DNA of 64,000 nt from Streptomyces specialis (GCF_001493375.1 NZ_LN929897.1:166524-230523), one strand, 5' to 3'. Positions 38,811 through 49,041 are shown, counted from the stretch's first letter. Notes: a model not told the origin generated them from the letters alone. Made by a program: numbers and translations.

Positions 38811-39380
38811 GTGCAGGGGGCAGACATCGACCTGACCGCGGCGGTGCACGCGGCTCAGGGTGGGGACGAGACCGCGTTCCGGGCGGTGTTCAGGGCCGTT
38901 CATCCGCGACTGCTGGGCTATGTGCGCACCATCGTCGCCGAGCCCGACGCCGAGGACGTGACGGCGGAGGCGTGGCTGCACATATCGCGTGATCTGGGGA
39001 GGTTCAGCGGCGACGCCGACCGTTTCCGCGGCTGGACGGCACGGATCGCGCGGAACCGCGCGCTGGACCACCTGCGGGCGCGCGGCCGGCGGCCCCAGGA
39101 GTGCGGCACCGAGGAAGCCGGGCTGACCGACGTCGCCTCCTCGGCCGACACCGCGGAGGAGGCCATAGCCTCCCTGTCCACCTCGGAGGCGTTCGCGCTG
39201 GTCGCGAAGCTGCCGCAGGAGCAGGCGGAGGCCGTGGTGCTGCGCACGATGCTCGGTCTGGACGCCAAGCGCGCGGCCACGGTCCTGGGCTGCCGGCCCG
39301 GCGCGGTGCGCACCGCGAACCACCGGGGGCTGCGCCGGCTCGCCGAGCTGGTCGAGCTGTGGGGCGAGGGCCGGCTGTGA
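38811..39380 (+). CDS. ECF-type RNA polymerase sigma factor
   Basis: The protein has 189 residues from GTG 38811 (VQGADIDLTAAVHAAQGGDETAF). Sigma region 2 (FRAVFRAVHPRLLGYVRTIVAEPDAEDVTAEAWLHISRDLGRFSG, then RGWTARIARNRALDHLR) and region 4 (AFALVAKLPQEQAEAVVLRTMLGLDAKRAATVLGCRPGAVRTANHRGLRRL) are clear. No anti-sigma gene is adjacent; only a 17-codon ORF overlaps the stop. A perfect inverted repeat gaacgc-gta-gcgttc lies about 80 bp upstream (38717-38731) and may be a regulatory site. Confidence 0.92.
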   Translation: MQGADIDLTAAVHAAQGGDETAFRAVFRAVHPRLLGYVRTIVAEPDAEDVTAEAWLHISRDLGRFSGDADRFRGWTARIARNRALDHLRARGRRPQECGTEEAGLTDVASSADTAEEAIASLSTSEAFALVAKLPQEQAEAVVLRTMLGLDAKRAATVLGCRPGAVRTANHRGLRRLAELVELWGEGRL

Positions 39381-39430
39381 CCGGCACCACGCCGGAACCT
39401 GTAACGGAAATCGGGACTACGGCGCAGTAA
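39377..39430 (+). CDS. Possible 17-codon coupled ORF
   Basis: A GTG overlapping the sigma-factor stop (GTGA) opens a 17-codon frame, VTGTTPEPVTEIGTTAQ, ending at TAA. The overlap and the TAA stop, rare at this GC content, suggest it could be translated, but such short frames arise by chance. No homology is known to me. Confidence 0.2.
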   Translation: MTGTTPEPVTEIGTTAQ

Positions 39431-39499
39431 GAAGCAGGCCGACTGGTCATCGGCCGCGGGGCATTCCCGAGGTCCCCCCCGTACCTCAGGGAGCCCCAG

Positions 39500-39548
39500 G
39501 CGCGGGCGGGGCGGCTTTCCCCCTAGTCCCGCCCGCGCATCTCCACCG
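39500..39548 (+). terminator. Hairpin terminator after the sigma factor
   Basis: Perfect 11-bp arms gcgcgggcggg / cccgcccgcgc enclose a 27-nt loop, 120 nt after the sigma stop and before the mutase promoter region. Confidence 0.65.
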
Positions 39549-39663
39549 TCCCTTCCCGCGCGCCGGGTTGTGACGCTTCTCCCAGCCGTGCCCCCTCCCA
39601 CGGGGAGGTTGCCGGTCGCTACAGTCCGTTGCGGCAGGGGCGCGATGATGCGGGAGGCTGACC

Positions 39664-41247
<1,584 letters not shown>

Positions 41248-41265
41248 GCCCGTTGGCTCCAGCCT

Positions 41266-41300
41266 CCCCCGGTAGATGAACACAGGGTGTCCACCGGGGG
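41266..41300 (+). terminator. Hairpin terminator after the mutase
   Basis: Perfect 8-bp arms cccccggt / accggggg with a 19-nt loop start about 19 nt after the stop; a second 8-bp hairpin (gccggtgg / ccaccggc) follows at 41323-41345. Confidence 0.65.
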
Positions 41301-41423
41301 ATTTCTCCGCGAACGACTCTTCGCCGGTGGGGCGCCGCCACCGGCCCGATCCGTGCCGGACCGGCCCCGCGGGCACCCCGGAGCTGAGTTCGTCTTTACT
41401 TGTCATGCTGTTAACTGGTTGTT

Positions 41424-42830
41424 GTGACTGAGTTGGCCCAGCACTCGACACCGCTCCCTAGCCTGGAAGCCGTGCCCGTTTCATCCCCCACCCCACTCCG
41501 TGTGGCCGTGCTGGCGGATTCCGATACCCGGTGGAAGTGGGGCGCGCTGACGGCGCGCCGGATCGCCCCGGAGTCGACCGTCCATGGCTACCTGCTGTGG
41601 GGGCGCGCCACGCCCACCGAGCGGCAGTTGGCGGGGATCGGGGCCGAGGCGGACGTCCTGCGCGAGGTCAGCGCGGCGGATTTCCTCGCCGACCTCGGTG
41701 AGCGCGCCCACGGCGACGGCGGCAAGGAGCCGATCGACGTCCTGATCCTCGCCTGTGTGGGCGGCACCATCCAGGCCATGCTGCACGGGCTCGCCCGCGC
41801 CTGGCGCACCGCCGACCGGCGGCCGGTCGTCGTGACCGGATATGTCGGGGTCGTGTACGAGAAGCTGCCCGACGGGCTGCTGCTGCGGCACGGCGCGGAC
41901 ATGGTCCTGGCGAACAGCCCCTTCGACGCGCGGCGCTTCCGCGCGGTCTACGACGGCGTCCGCGCCGACAGCTCATCCGTCACCGAGTGCGCCTTGCCGT
42001 TCCTCGACGGACGCGCCTACGACCCCGGCCCCGCCGCACGTGGCGAGCGGCCGTACCGCGTGGTCTTCGCCGTCCAGCCCTCGGTGCCCGACAGCCGCAA
42101 GGACCGGGTGTACCTGCTGGAGCGCGCCGTGGAGCACGCCCGCAGGCACCCCGAGCGGGAGGTCGTGCTCAAGCTGCGCAGCAAGCCCAGCGAGCACACC
42201 ACGCACATCGAGGAGCTGCCCTACCAGCGGCTGGCCGAGCGGGCGAAGGATGAGCTGCCGGCCAACTTCCGCCTCGCCTACGGGAACATGGGGGAGGTCC
42301 TGGACGGGACCGACCTGCTGGTCACGGTGAGCTCCACCGCCGCGCTGGAGTCGCTGCACCGCTCCATCCCCACCGCCGTCCTGACCGACCTCGGCGTGCG
42401 CGAATCCCTCGGCAACCACTACTTCATCGGCTCCGGCTGCTTCGCCTCCTGGGACGAGCTGGACGCGGGCCACCTGCCCGAGCCCGACCCGGAGTGGCTG
42501 GCCGACCAGGGCGTGGCCACCTCGCACGACCGGGCCTTCGCCGGGGCGCGCGACCGGCTCGACGCGCTGCTCGGCGTGCGGCGCGAGAAGGGGCTGCCGC
42601 CCCTCGCGCCCTACTACGCGGCCCGCACCGCCCCCGGGTATCTGCCCGGCGTGCTGGCCCGCCACGGCCTCGACCTCAAGGGCGAGCCCGTCGCCGGGCC
42701 CCAGGCGCCCGTTCCGCAGGCGGGCATGCGCGCCGCCTCCCGCCGGCTGCTGCGCCGCACGGCGCGCGGCGCCTACCGGGCCGGTGTGCAGCGGGTCGCG
42801 CCGCTCATCCGGCGCTGGGGGCAGTTGTGA
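41424..42830 (+). CDS. Putative glycosyltransferase (DUF6716-like) of the nonulosonate locus
   Basis: The protein has 468 residues. It begins PLRVAVLADSDTRWKWGALTARRI and has a two-domain Rossmann layout resembling GT-B enzymes: VDVLILACVGGTIQAMLHGL, YVGVVYEKLPDGLLLRHGADMVLANSPFDARRF, VVLKLRSKPSEHTTHIEELPY and TDLLVTVSSTAALESLHRSIPTAV. I recall the label DUF6716 for such proteins near sialic-acid-type genes. The C-terminus is basic, suggesting membrane association. The start is uncertain: GTG 41424, or GTG 41473 with TAGCCT nine nt upstream (leaderless). It probably adds a sugar to a wall polymer. Confidence 0.72.
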   Translation: MTELAQHSTPLPSLEAVPVSSPTPLRVAVLADSDTRWKWGALTARRIAPESTVHGYLLWGRATPTERQLAGIGAEADVLREVSAADFLADLGERAHGDGGKEPIDVLILACVGGTIQAMLHGLARAWRTADRRPVVVTGYVGVVYEKLPDGLLLRHGADMVLANSPFDARRFRAVYDGVRADSSSVTECALPFLDGRAYDPGPAARGERPYRVVFAVQPSVPDSRKDRVYLLERAVEHARRHPEREVVLKLRSKPSEHTTHIEELPYQRLAERAKDELPANFRLAYGNMGEVLDGTDLLVTVSSTAALESLHRSIPTAVLTDLGVRESLGNHYFIGSGCFASWDELDAGHLPEPDPEWLADQGVATSHDRAFAGARDRLDALLGVRREKGLPPLAPYYAARTAPGYLPGVLARHGLDLKGEPVAGPQAPVPQAGMRAASRRLLRRTARGAYRAGVQRVAPLIRRWGQL

Positions 42831-42919
42831 GCGCGCCGGCTCCCGAGATCCCGGACCTCACGACCGCCACCCCCGAGATTCCGAACGACGAGCACCTCCG
42901 ATCGAAGGCATGTTCATGA
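42827..42919 (+). CDS. Putative 30-codon ORF coupled on both sides
   Basis: A GTG overlapping the stop of the glycosyltransferase (GTGA) opens a 30-codon frame (VSAPAPEIPDLTTATPEIPN, then DEHLRSKACS). Its stop overlaps the ATG of the CMP-sugar synthase (ATGA). Exact 4-bp overlaps at both ends fit a translated coupling peptide. It contains a repeated PEIP motif and a terminal Cys. It could be a small protein or only a device that carries ribosomes across the gap. Confidence 0.45.
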   Translation: MSAPAPEIPDLTTATPEIPNDEHLRSKACS

Positions 42920-44121
42920 GCACTGTGCTGGCTGTGATCCCCGCGCGCGGGGGCTCCAAGGGGGTGCCCGGGAAGAACCTCGCGCCGGTCGGGGACGCCC
43001 CCCTGGTCACGCGCGCCGTCCGCGCCTGCCGCGCCGCGCGGCTGCTCACCTCCGTGATCGTCTCCACCGACGACCCGGGGATAGCGGCGGCCGGGCACGC
43101 CGCCGGTGCCGAGGTCGTGGAGCGGCCCTCCGACATCGCCGGGGACACCGCCACCAGCGAGGCGGCGGTGCTGCACGCCATGGAGGTCTACGAGCGGCGG
43201 CACGGCGTGACGGTCGACGTGGTCCTGCTGGTCCAGTGCACCAGCCCGTTCCTGACCCGCGAGGAGATCGACGGGGTCGCCGCCGCCGTCCTCGACGGCG
43301 CCGACACCGCCCTCACGGTCGCCCCGTTCCACGGCTTCCTGTGGCGCGACGCCCCCGACGCCGGCGCCCACGGCGTCAACCACGACAAGGCGTACCGGCC
43401 CCGCCGCCAGGACCGGCCGCAGGACCTGCTGGAGACGGGCGCCGCCTACGCGATGCGCGCCGACGGGTTCCGCGAGGAGAAGCACCGCTTCTTCGGCCGG
43501 ACCGAGCTGGTGCGCACCGACCCCGCGCGCGTGCTGGAGATCGACGATCCGCACGATCTCGCCCGCGCCCGGGCCCTGGCGCCGCTCTTCGACGGCGGCA
43601 AGGAGTCCGTTCCCAGCGGACCCTTTCCCGACTACCTCCCGACCCGCGCCGACATCGACGCGGTCGTGCTCGACTTCGACGGCACCCAGACGGACGACAG
43701 GGTGCTCGTCGACTCCGACGGACGGGAGCTCGTAGCCGTGCACCGCGGCGACGGGCTCGGCATCGCCGCACTGCGGCGTGCCGGTCTGCCCCTGCTGATC
43801 CTGTCCACGGAGGAGAACCCGGTCGTCGCCGCACGGGCGCGCAAGCTGCGCATCCCCGTGCTCCACGGCATCGACCGGAAGGACCTCGCCCTCAAGCAGT
43901 GGTGCGAGGAGCAGGGAATCGCGCCGGAGCGCGTGCTCTACGCGGGCAATGACGTCAACGACCTGCCGTGCTTCGACCTCGTCGGCTGGCCGGTCGCCGT
44001 CGCCAGCGCCCATGACGTCGTGCGCGGCGCCGCTCGCGCGGTCACCTCCGCGCCCGGTGGCGCAGGCGCGATCCGCGAGATCGCCTCGTGGATCCTCGGA
44101 AAGGAACTGACCACATCATGA
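42916..44121 (+). CDS. CMP-nonulosonate (Kdn/sialic acid-type) synthase fused to a HAD phosphatase
   Basis: The protein has 401 residues from ATG 42916 (AAGG about 7 bp upstream). The N-terminal cytidylyltransferase (about 1-225) has IPARGGSKGVPGKN, VIVSTDD, VVLLVQCTSPFLT and LETGAAYAM. The C-terminal HAD domain (about 245-401) resembles KdsC/acylneuraminate phosphatases: DFDGTQTDD (252-260), VHRGDGLGI, KDLALKQW and YAGNDVNDLPC. The fusion predicts dephosphorylation of a nonulosonate 9-phosphate followed by activation with CTP. The stop overlaps the synthase start (ATGA). Together these give a complete pathway to the CMP-sugar. Confidence 0.9.
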   Translation: MSTVLAVIPARGGSKGVPGKNLAPVGDAPLVTRAVRACRAARLLTSVIVSTDDPGIAAAGHAAGAEVVERPSDIAGDTATSEAAVLHAMEVYERRHGVTVDVVLLVQCTSPFLTREEIDGVAAAVLDGADTALTVAPFHGFLWRDAPDAGAHGVNHDKAYRPRRQDRPQDLLETGAAYAMRADGFREEKHRFFGRTELVRTDPARVLEIDDPHDLARARALAPLFDGGKESVPSGPFPDYLPTRADIDAVVLDFDGTQTDDRVLVDSDGRELVAVHRGDGLGIAALRRAGLPLLILSTEENPVVAARARKLRIPVLHGIDRKDLALKQWCEEQGIAPERVLYAGNDVNDLPCFDLVGWPVAVASAHDVVRGAARAVTSAPGGAGAIREIASWILGKELTTS

Positions 44122-45053
44122 CCCCAGGCAACCGCCTTCGTGACTTCGGCGACCGTGTCGTGGGACCGGGCCGCCCGGTGTACATCACCGGTGAGATCGG
44201 CATCAACCACAACGGCGATCTGGAGAACGCGCTCGCGCTGATCGACGCCGCGGTGGAAGCCGGCTGCGACGCCGTGAAGTTCCAGAAGCGGACGCCGGAG
44301 ATCTGCACTCCGCGCGACCAGTGGGACATCGAGCGGGACACCCCGTGGGGCCGGATGACCTACATCGACTACCGGCACCGCGTCGAGTTCGGCGAGGACG
44401 AGTACCGGGCCATCGACGAGTACTGCAAGAAGCGCGGCATCCACTGGTTCGCCTCGCCCTGGGACACCGAGGCCGTCGCGTTCCTGGAGCGGTTCGACCT
44501 GCCGGCCCACAAGGTCGCCTCGGCATCGCTCACCGACGACGAGCTGCTGCGCGCCCTGCGCGCCACGGGCCGCACGATCATCCTGTCCACCGGGATGTCG
44601 ACGCCCCAGCAGATCCGGCACGCGGTGGAGGTCCTCGGCAGCGAGAACATCCTGCTCTGCCACGCCACCAGCACCTACCCGGCCAAGGCCGAGGAGCTGA
44701 ACCTGCGGGTGATCCACACCCTCCAGGCCGAGTACCCGAACGTGCCCATCGGCTACTCGGGCCACGAGACCGGCCTGCAGACCACGCTGGCCGCCGTCGC
44801 CCTCGGCGCCACCTTCGTCGAGCGGCACATCACCCTCGACCGCGCGATGTGGGGCTCCGACCAGGCCGCCTCCGTCGAGCCGCAGGGCCTGACCCGGCTG
44901 GTGCGCGACATCCGCATCATCGAGGAGTCCCTCGGTGACGGCGTCAAGCGCGTCTACGACAGCGAGCTGGGCCCGATGAAGAAGCTGCGCCGCGTCAAGG
45001 GCGTGGTCGCCGGCCGCGAGGACAGCACCGAGGCCGCGACCGCCTCGGTCTGA
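44118..45053 (+). CDS. NeuB-family nonulosonate synthase without SAF domain
   Basis: The protein has 311 residues. The TIM barrel carries YITGEIGINHNGDLENALALIDAAVEAGCDAVKFQKR, HWFASPWDTEAV, KVASASLTDDELL, ILSTGMSTPQQI, LLCHATSTYPAKAEELNLR, IGYSGHETGL and VERHITLDR. It condenses PEP with a hexosamine or mannose (6-phosphate) to make sialic acid or Kdn. Most NeuB proteins are about 345 residues with a C-terminal antifreeze-like SAF domain; this one stops after KKLRRVKGVVAG with no SAF. It is coupled to the CMP synthase gene by ATGA. Confidence 0.92.
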   Translation: MTPGNRLRDFGDRVVGPGRPVYITGEIGINHNGDLENALALIDAAVEAGCDAVKFQKRTPEICTPRDQWDIERDTPWGRMTYIDYRHRVEFGEDEYRAIDEYCKKRGIHWFASPWDTEAVAFLERFDLPAHKVASASLTDDELLRALRATGRTIILSTGMSTPQQIRHAVEVLGSENILLCHATSTYPAKAEELNLRVIHTLQAEYPNVPIGYSGHETGLQTTLAAVALGATFVERHITLDRAMWGSDQAASVEPQGLTRLVRDIRIIEESLGDGVKRVYDSELGPMKKLRRVKGVVAGREDSTEAATASV

Positions 45054-45080
45054 GCCGCCGGGACGACGAGTCCGGCCCGA

Positions 45081-45100
45081 GGGAGCCCATCGGGGCTCCC
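45081..45100 (+). terminator. Intra-locus hairpin (possible attenuator)
   Basis: Perfect 8-bp arms gggagccc / gggctccc with an atcg loop lie between the synthase stop (45053) and the next start (45135). It may partially terminate or stabilise the upstream mRNA. Confidence 0.5.
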
Positions 45101-45134
45101 TGGGGCTCGCAGGGAAGGACAGACGGGAGACCGC

Positions 45135-46184
45135 ATGACCGACGACGCGTGCGAGCGGACACTGGCGTTCGCCGAGAGCCCGGTCCAGTTGCTGAACACG
45201 CTGGAGTGGGCCCACGCCACCGGGCCGGGCGGCTTCACCGTCGTCATCCTTCCGCCCCAGGAGCCCACCAGCAGGGGGCAGTTGCGCCGCATGGCGCAGC
45301 TCGCCCGGGACTCCGGGTGCCGCGTGCTGTGGCGCGAGGCCCGCGGTGGCGCGCTGACGCCGTCGCGGGCCCTGGCCGCCCTGGCCGGGCCGCTGCGCAG
45401 GGCCGGGCGGCTGGTCATCGGGGACCCGTTCTCCCACTATCTCCAGCTCCTGCTCTCCATGGTCGGCAGCCCGGACATCGTGGTCGTGGACGACGGGACG
45501 GCGACCATGGAGTTCACCGCGCAGCTCTCGCGCGGCGAGCGGCTGGTGCGCTGGCACCGCCCCCGGGCCAGGGGGCCGCGCGCCGTGCTGTTCACGCCGG
45601 TCGCCCGGCGCGCGGTGCGGCGCCTCACCCCGGCGGCCGACCGGTCCGTCGAGGTGTTCACCGCGATGCCCGTGCAGGCCATGCCGGGCGTCGAGGTCAC
45701 GGCCAACACGTTCTCCTGGACCCGGTCCCGCTTCGGCGCGCCCCGGCTCACCGGCGGCGCCGACCTGGTCGGCACCTCGCTGGTGGAGACCGGCGTGCTG
45801 CACGAGGAGGGCTATACGGCCGCGGTCGCCGCGCTCGTCGAGGAGCACGGCATAACCCGGTACTTCGCGCACCGCAAGGAGAGCGGCGAGAAGCTGCGGC
45901 GGCTGAGCCGCGCGGCGCGCGTGGAGATAGTCCGGCCCGATCTGCCGCTGGAGCTGGTGGCGCGGCGCGGGCCGATCGGGTCGAAGATCGTCAGCTTCCC
46001 CTCCACGGTGGTGCACACGCTGCCGCGCGTGCTCGCGGACACCGGGGTGGAGGTCGTGGTCTGCGATGTCGCCGAGTCCCTCTTCACGGAACGGGTGACC
46101 GAGCGCGCCAGCGGCTTCCTCGCCACCGTCACCAGCACGGCGCGTGCCGCGCACAGCCCGGCGCCGCCGCCCGCCGCGCCCTGA
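45135..46184 (+). CDS. Putative polysialyltransferase-like glycosyltransferase
   Basis: The protein has 349 residues. LAFAESPVQLLNTLEWAHATG resembles the SPxQ start of bacterial sialyl- and polysialyltransferases; the central VIGDPFSHYLQLLLSMVGSPDIVVVDDGTATMEF and C-terminal TRYFAHRKESGEKLRRL (HRxE-like), SKIVSFPSTVVHTLP and VEVVVCD also fit that superfamily. I infer that it uses the CMP-sugar made by the adjacent genes to extend a wall polymer. Family assignment is by pattern only. The C-terminus is Ala/Pro-rich. Confidence 0.68.
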   Translation: MTDDACERTLAFAESPVQLLNTLEWAHATGPGGFTVVILPPQEPTSRGQLRRMAQLARDSGCRVLWREARGGALTPSRALAALAGPLRRAGRLVIGDPFSHYLQLLLSMVGSPDIVVVDDGTATMEFTAQLSRGERLVRWHRPRARGPRAVLFTPVARRAVRRLTPAADRSVEVFTAMPVQAMPGVEVTANTFSWTRSRFGAPRLTGGADLVGTSLVETGVLHEEGYTAAVAALVEEHGITRYFAHRKESGEKLRRLSRAARVEIVRPDLPLELVARRGPIGSKIVSFPSTVVHTLPRVLADTGVEVVVCDVAESLFTERVTERASGFLATVTSTARAAHSPAPPPAAP

Positions 46185-46326
46185 GTGACCTATTCCACAC
46201 GCGCGGCTGAATCAAGCAGTCATACCCAGTCACAGTCGGTCCCATGCGGGCGCGGCCACGTCTCGGAGTGTGAACTTTCCACGACGAGCGTCCTGTTGAC
46301 CCCTGTTCGGGGCTACGCTCGATCAC

Positions 46327-47532
46327 GTGAGTGATCTGCTGTCCCCGGAGCCCACCGCGTTCCCGTCGTTCGACGACGCGCTGCGGGCCGAGCTCGTCGC
46401 GTTCCGCCGGGATCTGCACATGCATCCCGAGCTGGGCAACCAGGAAGTCCGCACCACCGCCGTCATCAAGGAGCGCCTGGAGCGCGCCGGTCTCGCGCCG
46501 CGCGTCCTGGACAGCGGCACCGGCCTGATGTGCGACATACGGTCGCCGGGCGCGGACGGCCCGATCCTCGCGCTGCGCGCCGACATCGACGCGCTCCCCA
46601 TCCCGGACACCAAGACCGTGCCGTACCGCTCGACCGTTCCCGGCCGGGCCCACGCCTGCGGCCACGACGTGCACGCCACCGTCGTCCTCGGCGCGGGCCT
46701 GCTGCTGGCCCGGCTGGCCGCGAGCGGTCTGCTGCTCCGCCCGGTCCGGCTGATCTTCCAGCCCGCCGAGGAGGTGCTGCCCGGCGGAGCGCCCGACGCC
46801 ATCGAGTCCGGCGTGCTGGAGGGCGTGGCCCGCATCCTCGCCCTGCACTGCGACCCCCGGCTGGAGGCCGGCCGCATCGGCGTGCGCACCGGCGCCATCA
46901 CCTCCGCCTGCGACCGCATCGAGGTCAGACTCGCGGGGCCCGGCGGCCACACCGCCCGCCCGCACCTGACGACCGACCTGGTCACGGCGGCGGCCAGGGT
47001 GGCCACCGAGGTCCCGGCGCTGATCGCCCGCCGTGTGGACACCCGGGCGGGCATGGCCATCACCTGGGGCCGGCTCACCACAGGGCACGCGCCCAATGTC
47101 ATTCCCCAGGTGGCGGAGCTGTCCGGCACGATGCGCTGCCTCGACCTGGACGCCTGGCACGCCGCGCCCGATCTGGTGCTCGCCGCCGTGGACGAGGTGG
47201 CGACGATGTACCGGGCCAAGCCCGAGATCCAGTACGTGCGGGGCGTGCCGCCCGTGGTCAACGACGCGGCCTCCACCGCGCTGCTGGCCGAGGCGATGAC
47301 CTCCCGGTTCGGCGCGGACGCGGTGACCGGCACCGAGCAGAGCCTCGGCGGCGAGGACTTCTCGTGGTACCTCCAGCAGGTGCCGGGCGCGATGGCCCGG
47401 CTCGGCGTCCGCCCGCCCGGCGACCCCTCGGCGGCTCCGCGCGACATCCATCAGGGTGACTTCGACGTGGACGAGCGGGCGATCGGGGTCGGCGTGGAGC
47501 TGCTGACCCAGGCGGCGCTCCTCGACCGGTGA
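46327..47532 (+). CDS. M20 family amidohydrolase/peptidase
   Basis: The protein has 401 residues from GTG 46327. Metal ligands: ALRADIDALPI, HACGHDVHATVVLGA, FQPAEEVLPGGA, ILALHCDP and SLGGEDFSWYLQ. The dimerisation insert is present (GPGGHTARPH). Members hydrolyse N-acyl amino acids, hippurate or N-acetyl groups of small metabolites. TACGCT ends 7 nt before the start with no SD, so the mRNA may be leaderless. The substrate is unknown. Confidence 0.92.
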   Translation: MSDLLSPEPTAFPSFDDALRAELVAFRRDLHMHPELGNQEVRTTAVIKERLERAGLAPRVLDSGTGLMCDIRSPGADGPILALRADIDALPIPDTKTVPYRSTVPGRAHACGHDVHATVVLGAGLLLARLAASGLLLRPVRLIFQPAEEVLPGGAPDAIESGVLEGVARILALHCDPRLEAGRIGVRTGAITSACDRIEVRLAGPGGHTARPHLTTDLVTAAARVATEVPALIARRVDTRAGMAITWGRLTTGHAPNVIPQVAELSGTMRCLDLDAWHAAPDLVLAAVDEVATMYRAKPEIQYVRGVPPVVNDAASTALLAEAMTSRFGADAVTGTEQSLGGEDFSWYLQQVPGAMARLGVRPPGDPSAAPRDIHQGDFDVDERAIGVGVELLTQAALLDR

Positions 47533-47652
47533 CCCCGCCGCCGTGAGGCCGCCCCGGGGCGCGGTTCCGGTGGGGGAACAGGTGTGGGGGCGGTGCTGAT
47601 GTTGCGTACAGGTTGCGTTAACACCGATCTGATAACAGGACGAACTGTGGGG

Positions 47653-47680
47653 TTCGCTCCTGGTCTACGCGCGTTACGAT
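47653..47680 (+). promoter_or_regulatory. Possible promoter of the nucleoside uptake operon
   Basis: TTCGCT and TACGAT are separated by 16 bp and lie about 50 bp upstream of the BMP lipoprotein start. TACGAT is a good -10; the -35 is weak. Confidence 0.35.
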
Positions 47681-47729
47681 CTGCGCAACAGCGCCGTAAG
47701 AGGCGCGTTCGACCGAAGGGAAAGCCCTC

Positions 47730-48782
47730 TTGCGCCGCGTATCGAGGATTGCAGCAACGGTCGCCGTCTCGGCGGTCCTCGCGCTCACCGCCAGCGCCTG
47801 TGGTGAGAGCTCCACCGAATCGAACGGGAACGACAGCAACGAGACCGGCGGCGCGTCGCACGGCGTCGGCATCGCCTTCGACGTCGGCGGTCGGAACGAC
47901 CACTCGTTCAACGAGTCCGCCGCCCGTGGCGGCGACCGGGCCGAGGAGGAGCTCGGCGTCCACGTCGAGTACCAGACGGCCCGCAACGGCGAGACGGACG
48001 CCGACCGCGTCCAACGCCTGACCTCCCTGGCCCAGGAGGGCTACGACCCGGTGATCGGCGTCGGCTTCCTCTACGGCAACGCGGTCGCCGAGGTCGCCCA
48101 GGACTTCCCGGACACCACCTTCGGCGTCGTGGACTCGGCCCCCGAGGGCGACAACGTCTATGGCATGGTCTTCGCCGAGCACGAGGGCTCCTACCTCGCC
48201 GGGGTCGCCGCGGCCCTGAAGAGCGAGTCCGGCCAGGTCGGCTTCATCGGCGGCGTGCAGAACCCGCTGATCCAGAAGTTCGAGGCGGGCTTCGTCCAGG
48301 GCGTCGAGGACACCGACCCGGACATCGAGGTCGAGGTCAACTACCTCTACCGCGACGACGACCGGGGCTTCAGCGACCCGGCCCGCGCGGCCGAGCAGGC
48401 CGACGGCATGCTGGAGCGCGGCGTGGACGTGATCTACACCGCGGCCGGCTCCTCCGGCCAGGGCTCGATCGAGGAGGTCGCCGGCGTCGAGGGCGCCTGG
48501 GCGATCGGCGTGGACTCCGACCAGTACGCGCAGCCGGGGCTGGCCGAGTTCCAGGACTCGATCCTGACCTCGGTGGTCAAGGGCGTGGACGTGGCGGTGT
48601 ACGACCTGATCGAGTCGGTCGTCGGCGGTGAGGCGCCGTCCGGCGTCCACGAGTACACGCTCGCCGAGGACGGCGTCTCGCTGTCCACCTCCGGCGGGTT
48701 CATCGACGACATCCAGGCCGAGATCGACGAGGCCACCCGGCGGATCGTGGACGGCGAGATCACCGTCGCCGACACCCCCTAG
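47730..48782 (+). CDS. BMP-family nucleoside-binding lipoprotein
   Basis: The protein has 350 residues from TTG 47730 (AAGGGAAAG about 9 bp upstream). The signal peptide ends in a lipobox-like LTASAC. The BMP/PnrA domain shows VGIAFDVGGRNDHSFNESAARGGDRAEEELG, VIGVGFLYGNAVAEVAQDFPDTTFGVVD, GFIGGVQNPLIQKFEAGFVQGV, DVIYTAAGSSGQGSIEEV and AIGVDSDQYAQPGL. It captures purine or pyrimidine nucleosides outside the membrane for the ABC importer encoded next. Confidence 0.93.
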   Translation: MRRVSRIAATVAVSAVLALTASACGESSTESNGNDSNETGGASHGVGIAFDVGGRNDHSFNESAARGGDRAEEELGVHVEYQTARNGETDADRVQRLTSLAQEGYDPVIGVGFLYGNAVAEVAQDFPDTTFGVVDSAPEGDNVYGMVFAEHEGSYLAGVAAALKSESGQVGFIGGVQNPLIQKFEAGFVQGVEDTDPDIEVEVNYLYRDDDRGFSDPARAAEQADGMLERGVDVIYTAAGSSGQGSIEEVAGVEGAWAIGVDSDQYAQPGLAEFQDSILTSVVKGVDVAVYDLIESVVGGEAPSGVHEYTLAEDGVSLSTSGGFIDDIQAEIDEATRRIVDGEITVADTP

Positions 48783-49041
48783 TCCGCCCGGTCCCCGACG
48801 GACCACCCGCGGTACCCCGTACCGCCGGCGCCCTGGTGGGCGCCGGCGGGCGGGCGGTCGGCCGCACCGGGACATGTCGCTCCGGCCGGCGTCCACCGCC
48901 TGCGCGGCACCCGGCCCGGCAGGTGTTTCTACGCGAGTAGAAGATCCGGTGGGCCCACCCGGCCGGCGCCCGGCGCGGTAGCGTTCGGCTGATCACGCGC
49001 CACGCCCGGCTACACTCCGCAGGCTTCAAGGAGAGTGCGTC

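Noticed and set aside
46296-46319. TTGACC...TACGCT as a promoter for the amidohydrolase
   Set aside because: The spacer is only 12 bp, too short for a housekeeping promoter; only the -10 is kept as a possibility.
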